Source: Candidatus Delongbacteria bacterium (GTDB lineage Bacteria; CAIWAD01; BS150m-G50). Taken from it: DNA of 9,716 bases. The notes below the pieces were generated by a model, which was given only the letters and a program-made list of their open reading frames with translations, searched no databases and had not been told where the DNA came from. Where the stretch lies: the NCBI GenBank assembly GCA_016784425.1, contig JADHUQ010000087.1:1-9716 (forward strand), in the 5' to 3' direction. The position numbers and the translations under genes are program-made. The stretch's first letter is position 1. Every line of letters starts with the position of its first letter. Shown here piece after piece: positions 5,984 through 9,716 of this stretch.

Positions 5984-6622
5984 ATGATCGAAACATCAAC
6001 CCTGCTTTTGTTTCTTGTCGCTTCGGTATTGCTGACCCTGGCACCGGGTCCGGATATCCTGTTTCTTGTTACCCAGGGGGTGACAAGAGGTCATCGTGCC
6101 GGGTTGATAACCGCGATGGGGCTGGCCACCGGCAACCTGGCGCACACCCTGGGAGCAGTTCTGGGTATCTCGGTTGTTTTCCGGACCTCCGCGCTCGCAT
6201 TTCAGGTATTAAAGCTGGCCGGGGTTGTATATCTGCTCTACCTCGCTTACCGGGCTCTCCGCAGCGGCAATGGTGATGAACCGGGACGACAGCAAGCCAG
6301 CCTGAAAAAACCGGTGAAATCGCTTTTCTGGCGCGGATTCCTGATGAACATCCTCAACCCCAAAGTCGCTCTGTTCTTTCTGGCGTTTTTACCTCAGTTC
6401 GTTTCGCCCGACCTGGGCGCTGTCTGGTTACAGATGCTGACCTACGGCCTGCTGTTCACCCTCCAGGTTGTGATTGTTTTCGGAGTGGTAGGGCTGTTTT
6501 CCGGTCTGGTAAATCGATGGTTGAGGCGTGGCAGGAGCGATCGTCTGGGCAGGGGATTCCGCTGGATGACCGCAGCAATTTTTACAGCTCTAGCGTTGCG
6601 CCTGCTGCTGATCGAGCGGTAA
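5984..6622 (+). CDS. LysE/RhtB family exporter
   Basis: This 212-residue inner-membrane protein is of the LysE/RhtB family, which exports amino acids or related metabolites using the proton gradient. The N-terminal signature LLTLAPGPDILFLVTQG (about 16-32) is present, followed by G-H-R-A-G-L and a glycine-rich second helix. The mid-protein signature FLMNILNPKVALFF (about 119-132) is also present. About six hydrophobic segments are visible, and the length is typical. The ATG at 5984 has a modest GGAAGA site before it. The GNAT gene starts 47 bases downstream on the same strand, so the two probably share a transcript. The exported substrate cannot be told from sequence. Confidence 0.92.
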   Translation: MIETSTLLLFLVASVLLTLAPGPDILFLVTQGVTRGHRAGLITAMGLATGNLAHTLGAVLGISVVFRTSALAFQVLKLAGVVYLLYLAYRALRSGNGDEPGRQQASLKKPVKSLFWRGFLMNILNPKVALFFLAFLPQFVSPDLGAVWLQMLTYGLLFTLQVVIVFGVVGLFSGLVNRWLRRGRSDRLGRGFRWMTAAIFTALALRLLLIER

Positions 6623-6669
6623 ACAGGGGGTAAAAGTGATCTCAGATACCTGGCAAAGGAGGGATAGCA

Positions 6670-7236
6670 ATGGGTGATCAGCTCGCTTTCGAGCCGTTAA
6701 CGACGGAGCGGTGGCAGGATTTTGTGACCCTTTTTGGTGAAAGGGGGGCCTGTGGCGGTTGCTGGTGTATGTGGTTCCGAATCAGCAATCGGGATTTTAA
6801 GGCTGGCAAAGGAGAGGGCAACCGGCTTGAGATGCAACGGTTGGTTGAATCGGGGAAAGCGCCGGGAATACTGGCTTACCGTGAAGGGGCACCTGTCGGT
6901 TGGTGCGCAGTAGCGCCTAGGGAGGAGTATTCCAGATTGCAAAATTCACGGATTCTCAAACCGGTTGATGATCTGCCGGTCTGGTCGATCGTCTGTCTGT
7001 TTATCGACAAAGCCAATCGGGGCGATGGCGTTGCTGTTGGTCTGCTGCAGGCCGCGGTCGCTTTCGTGCGCGATCGGGGTGGAGAGATCGTTGAGGGGTA
7101 TGCCGTGGAACCGAAGAATGAAATAATGCCTGCGGTTTTCGCTTATCACGGACCAGCATCAGCATTTCTGAAGGCGGGATTCAAGGAGGTGGCCCGGCGT
7201 TCCGCCCGTCGACCAATTATGCGGTATTATATTTAG
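6670..7236 (+). CDS. GNAT family N-acetyltransferase
   Basis: This 188-residue protein is probably a cytoplasmic acetyl-CoA-dependent N-acetyltransferase. The acetyl-CoA loop is seen as R117-G-D-G-V-A-V-G-L-L following the strand SIVCLFID. The C-terminal motif is FAYHGPASAFLKAGFKEV, where family members often have Y-H-G-x-x-S-x-F-x-x-A-G-F. The N-terminal ACGGCWCMWF (residues 27-36, Cys28, Cys31, Cys33) is a feature of one uncharacterised GNAT subgroup. The start ATG has a strong AAGGAGG site 7 bases upstream. It follows the LysE gene closely. A link between acetylation and export of the same compound is possible but unproven. Confidence 0.88.
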   Translation: MGDQLAFEPLTTERWQDFVTLFGERGACGGCWCMWFRISNRDFKAGKGEGNRLEMQRLVESGKAPGILAYREGAPVGWCAVAPREEYSRLQNSRILKPVDDLPVWSIVCLFIDKANRGDGVAVGLLQAAVAFVRDRGGEIVEGYAVEPKNEIMPAVFAYHGPASAFLKAGFKEVARRSARRPIMRYYI

Positions 7237-7334
7237 GCGAACCATGGTTTGACTCTTCTCCACCAGCAGCCCCCGTTATTCTGTTATTACTCAAAGAAAC
7301 GGAGACCAGGGAGAGCCAGTTCATGCCGGCAACC

Positions 7335-7354
7335 CCCAGGGGTACGCTCCTGGG
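7335..7354. repeat. Inverted repeat CCCAGG/CCTGGG
   Basis: CCCAGG and CCTGGG are separated by an 8-base loop. They lie in the convergent gap between the GNAT and VOC genes. Without a T-run it is not a classical terminator, but it may stabilise transcript 3' ends. Confidence 0.35.
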
Positions 7355-7379
7355 AAAGTCAGGTCTCGAGTAAAAACAC

Positions 7380-7398
7380 AGGTTTTGAAAGCCTTTTT
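7380..7398. terminator. Probable bidirectional Rho-independent terminator
   Basis: AGGTT-TTGAA-AGCCT forms a short stem with one G-T pair, followed on the plus strand by TTTTT. On the minus strand the same stem is followed by GTGTTTTT. It sits between converging genes, which fits termination in both directions. The stem is only five pairs, so efficiency may be low. Confidence 0.45.
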
Positions 7399-7418
7399 GT
7401 AACGATGACGACAATTCG

Positions 7419-7787
7419 CTAATCTGCGTCACTGTCCGCTTCCCAGATGATAAAGTAATTCTTCTCCGGGTCCAGACAACAAGCATAGTACCCCTTGCCT
7501 GTCACCGCAGCTCTGGGCACAAAGACTTTGCCACCCATTTCTCTGATCAAGTCGGAACTATCCTCGACGGAGGAGACAGAAAAATAGCATCCGATCGGCT
7601 GTTCCGGCGCAGATCTCATTACTATAGCGCCGGTAATTTCTGCGGTTACATCCGGTTTCGGGAACTGGATGCGCCAGGCATCGGGACCATCACCAGGAGC
7701 AAACGCCCAGCCGAAAAGTCGTCGATAAAACTGTTTCAAATTTTCAACATCTGACGCCGGCAGGTCGAAATGGCAGATTGTTGACAT
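7419..7787 (-). CDS. VOC/glyoxalase-fold protein
   Basis: This 122-residue protein is a single VOC (glyoxalase/bleomycin-resistance) domain made of paired beta-alpha-beta-beta-beta modules. Features are H6 in ICHFDLPASD (first metal-ligand position), F-Y-R-R-L-F-G-W in the first helix, GCYFSVSSVED starting the second module, and YYACCLDPEKNYFIIWEAD, whose Glu is in the last metal-ligand position. Members bind divalent metals and act in isomerase, dioxygenase or drug-binding roles; the specific reaction is unknown. The ATG at 7787 is chosen because AGGAGGTG lies just upstream; the frame extends ten further codons without a better site. It follows the DUF72 gene by 36 bases on the same strand, so the two are probably one operon. 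Confidence 0.87.
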   Translation of the reverse strand: MSTICHFDLPASDVENLKQFYRRLFGWAFAPGDGPDAWRIQFPKPDVTAEITGAIVMRSAPEQPIGCYFSVSSVEDSSDLIREMGGKVFVPRAAVTGKGYYACCLDPEKNYFIIWEADSDAD

Positions 7788-7790
7788 GTT

Positions 7791-7798
7791 CACCTCCT
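7791..7798 (-). promoter_or_regulatory. Ribosome binding site fixing the VOC start
   Basis: On the minus strand AGGAGGTG precedes ATG 7787, with its AGGAGG core 5 bases away. This near-consensus site decides against the upstream in-frame ATG at 7817. Confidence 0.75.
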
Positions 7799-7823
7799 GA
7801 GTAGTAGTGATGCTCACCTGAAA

Positions 7824-8690
7824 TCAGGGGCGCAAAACTCGGGAAAATCGCTCGATTGTCAAAGGCGCCGCCCCTTCGTAGTGGTTGTTTACATTGAGGT
7901 AAACCTCTACATCGCTATCTCGAAGCTCGTTAATAATCCCGGCGATGTCAACCAGTTCCTGATCCCGTGGCTCGACGATGCTGTCCCACCGTTTTCCTGT
8001 ACGCTGCTCGATTTCCCGCCGGTCCCCACCATGTAATCTGATTACTATTAAGCGCTGGCGTAACAGCTCTTTCCGCCACTCCCGGAACAGAGAGACAATA
8101 GAGGGAAGCCAGTAACCCTGCAGCAGTACCGGGTAGACCTCCTGTTCCGCCAGAAAATCAAACCAGCCCTGGTTAAAGAAGCGGGGATTTCTCACCTCCA
8201 CCGCCAGAGTATGATCACCCCGGATGGCTGCAAAGAATTCCCCCAGTTGCTGTTGAAATTGTTTCTGACTCGACATCTTCTCCTGATTGAGGTATTCAAA
8301 CTGCAGTATCAAAGGGCCAAGAGTCTCGCCCAGTGGTTCCAGCTGACCGATGAACCTGTGCCACAATTCCACGGAGAGATAATGAGGATTCGGTGTCAGG
8401 GTTGAAGACTTATCGTGTTGGTAGAAATGGGTGAGGGTGATGCTGTTGGGAACCTTGACGCTGAATCGGAAATCACTTCCGACGGACTGGCGGTAGGAAG
8501 CGGCATCCTCAGCTGCAGGCAACTTTACTTTGTCCTCACCAAATAGCGACCAGAACCACTGGTCAATTTCAACCGTATTGTAACGCTGTCCGTACTGAGC
8601 GAGATAGTCTATTCCCCTCTCCGCCGAGTAGACCAATCCACTCCAGGAGGGATACTTCCAACTGCAGGTGCCGATTCTAAGTTGCGTCAT
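7824..8690 (-). CDS. DUF72 (YecE-like) protein
   Basis: This 288-residue protein belongs to the DUF72 family, a TIM-barrel fold of unknown function widespread in bacteria and archaea. The family start is clear: LRIGTCSWKYPSW (residues 4-16). It is followed by YNTVEIDQWFW, F-R-F-S-V-K-V-P in the next strand, L-A-V-E-V-R-N-P-R-F-F in the middle, R-L-H-G near the C-terminal third, and EVYLNVNNHYEGAAPL at the end, where relatives typically have an N-N-H-x-x-G-x-A motif. ATG 8690 is chosen because the family motif begins four residues in. The frame is open another 47 codons upstream, but that extension has no family resemblance. The RBS before 8690 is weak (AAAAGAGA). It is probably co-transcribed with the VOC gene. 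Confidence 0.9.
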   Translation of the reverse strand: MTQLRIGTCSWKYPSWSGLVYSAERGIDYLAQYGQRYNTVEIDQWFWSLFGEDKVKLPAAEDAASYRQSVGSDFRFSVKVPNSITLTHFYQHDKSSTLTPNPHYLSVELWHRFIGQLEPLGETLGPLILQFEYLNQEKMSSQKQFQQQLGEFFAAIRGDHTLAVEVRNPRFFNQGWFDFLAEQEVYPVLLQGYWLPSIVSLFREWRKELLRQRLIVIRLHGGDRREIEQRTGKRWDSIVEPRDQELVDIAGIINELRDSDVEVYLNVNNHYEGAAPLTIERFSRVLRP

Positions 8691-8835
8691 CAGGTCTCTT
8701 TTCGGATGCTGTAAAAAGTCTCTACCTTGATTCCGACAGGCTCCCCTGCCATATCTACGGTTTTTGGCCGAAAAAGAGCCCATTAAGGCCACTTTTCGCG
8801 GTAAAATCAGACATATGTGAATAATAAACATAAAG

Positions 8836-8853
8836 ATAACTAGGTCCGACCCC
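8836..8853 (-). repeat. GGGGTCGGAC-n3-GTTAT motif, right copy
   Basis: Read on the minus strand, this is GGGGTCGGAC, CTA, GTTAT, matching the left copy at 337-354 in inverted orientation. It supplies the last codons (Trp-Gly-Arg-Thr) and the TAG stop (8842-8840) of the URO-D family gene. No hairpin like that at 355-374 follows it, so only the first 18 bases are shared. Confidence 0.4.
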
Positions 8854-9716
8854 AGATTGGCTCTTCATGCCACACCTGCAGCATCAGTTCATAGCGTTCC
8901 AGATCGAGACCGGTGTAGATACAGTTGCTGGTACCAAAGACATACCCCCCGCCCGGGGCTCCCTGGTTGAGTGCGCGTCGTACATCTGCGATCACCTCCG
9001 CGTCGGTCCCGTTCTGCAACAGGGCGCAGTTGACATTTCCAATCAGGCAGACCTTATCACCCACAAGTCGTTTGACCTCGGCCAGATCGACCCCACCCTG
9101 CGGGTCCAGACTATGCAGGGCGTGGGGATTGGCGGAAACCAGCGATTCAAGTATCGGCATGATGTTACCATCGGTGTGTTTGATCACATAGAAACCCAGC
9201 TCACGGTAACCGGTCACCAGGCGTGACAGGTAAGGGGTGATAAACTGGTCGAACATCTCGGGTGAGAGAAAGGGGGCATCATTGAAGCAGTAGTCAGAGC
9301 AGAGGCAAAAACCGTCTACAGTGCCCCAGCCTTTTATACGATCAGCCTTGACAAGCGCCTCGTCAACCCAACGAGCAGTCTGGTCCAACATTTTCTGTGG
9401 CTGGTCGGCCAACTGTATCACGAAGTCCATCATCTCCTCGCCACCGGGAAGCGAGTAGGTTGCATCTCCGTGGAGCGTGATCAGGTACTCGAGACCGGAC
9501 AACTCTCGAACCTGTTCCAGCGAAAGCCGGGTATCCTCCTCACGCCAGCCACCAGGCGAGTGATAGAGCATGCCGGCTGTGTTAAAGCGCCTGGCTACCT
9601 CTACATGCAGGTCGGCTACATCGTGCCGCTGAAGTGCTTTTTCCCGGTCTGACATCTGACCCCATTGTCCATAGTGGCGCTGGGAGGGGTGGACCCGTCC
9701 GAAAGCCTCCATCGTC
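8840..9716 (-). CDS. URO-D family (MtaA-like) protein, N-terminus beyond right edge
   Basis: The window holds about 290 C-terminal residues of a protein of the uroporphyrinogen decarboxylase superfamily. The frame is open to the edge, and family members run about 330-380 residues, so the ATG at 9712 is probably internal. Motifs include SDYCFNDAPFLSPEMF, Y-V-I-K-H-T-D-G-N, SLDPQGGVDLAEVK, VCLIGNVNC, and GAPGGGYVFGTSNCI. This pattern fits the corrinoid methyltransferase-like branch (MtaA/MtbA/CmuA and uncharacterised relatives), not haem-synthesis HemE. However, the zinc-binding H-x-C of MtaA/MtbA is H-T-D here (codon for His at 9178-9176), so methyl transfer by that mechanism is doubtful. No corrinoid protein gene is adjacent in the window. 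The stop codon lies inside a repeated motif. The function is unknown beyond the superfamily. Confidence 0.85.
   Translation of the reverse strand, partial: TMEAFGRVHPSQRHYGQWGQMSDREKALQRHDVADLHVEVARRFNTAGMLYHSPGGWREEDTRLSLEQVRELSGLEYLITLHGDATYSLPGGEEMMDFVIQLADQPQKMLDQTARWVDEALVKADRIKGWGTVDGFCLCSDYCFNDAPFLSPEMFDQFITPYLSRLVTGYRELGFYVIKHTDGNIMPILESLVSANPHALHSLDPQGGVDLAEVKRLVGDKVCLIGNVNCALLQNGTDAEVIADVRRALNQGAPGGGYVFGTSNCIYTGLDLERYELMLQVWHEEPIWGRT

Noticed and set aside
7217..7486. 89-residue minus-strand ORF across the convergent gap
   Set aside because: It overlaps the VOC gene in another frame and runs through the predicted terminator.
8691..8831. 47-codon N-terminal extension of the DUF72 protein
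   Set aside because: The family motif begins four residues after ATG 8690, and the extension shows no resemblance to a signal or domain; it is probably the leader.
8867..9226. 119-residue and 88-residue plus-strand ORFs opposite the URO-D gene
   Set aside because: They are antisense to a gene with several conserved motifs and have no family resemblance of their own.

Overview
The window looks like an accessory stretch of a gammaproteobacterial chromosome. Base composition is near 50% GC, Shine-Dalgarno sites are strong, and the family mix (LysE exporter, YecE/DUF72, ECF sigma factor, URO-D family enzyme, DUF4384) fits a sulfur-oxidiser-like or other environmental gammaproteobacterium. That placement is inference from gene content only. 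No rRNA, tRNA, CRISPR array or transposase gene is visible.

Layout. Positions 1-278 hold the end of a decayed GH114/TM1410-like gene. It is followed by a GGGGTCGGAC-type motif and a perfect hairpin. A plus-strand series then runs from 456 to 3893: an isoprenylcysteine methyltransferase-like membrane protein, a membrane-anchored alpha/beta hydrolase, an ECF sigma factor, a doubtful 71-residue ORF, and a single-pass membrane protein with a DUF4384-like outer domain. About 360 bases of repeat-rich non-coding DNA follow. A full-length serpin with its own promoter and an N-terminal export signal occupies 4302-5597. After a 386-base gap with a good sigma-70 promoter and a palindrome come a LysE exporter and a GNAT acetyltransferase (5984-7236). 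A probable bidirectional terminator separates them from a minus-strand pair, DUF72 then a VOC/glyoxalase protein (8690-7419), and from an URO-D family gene that runs off the right edge.

How the genes may work together. The ECF factor and the DUF4384 membrane protein are arranged like a sigma/anti-sigma pair, although the membrane protein has no visible zinc-finger anti-sigma domain. The serpin next to them is predicted to act outside the cytoplasm, with a basic P1 residue (Arg-Lys/Gly), so it should trap trypsin-like proteases. An envelope stress circuit tied to extracellular proteolysis is the most interesting hypothesis here, but it rests on adjacency only. LysE and GNAT probably share a transcript, as do DUF72 and VOC. 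The GH114 remnant and the two inward-facing copies of the GGGGTCGGAC motif suggest past rearrangement or mobile-element activity around this block.
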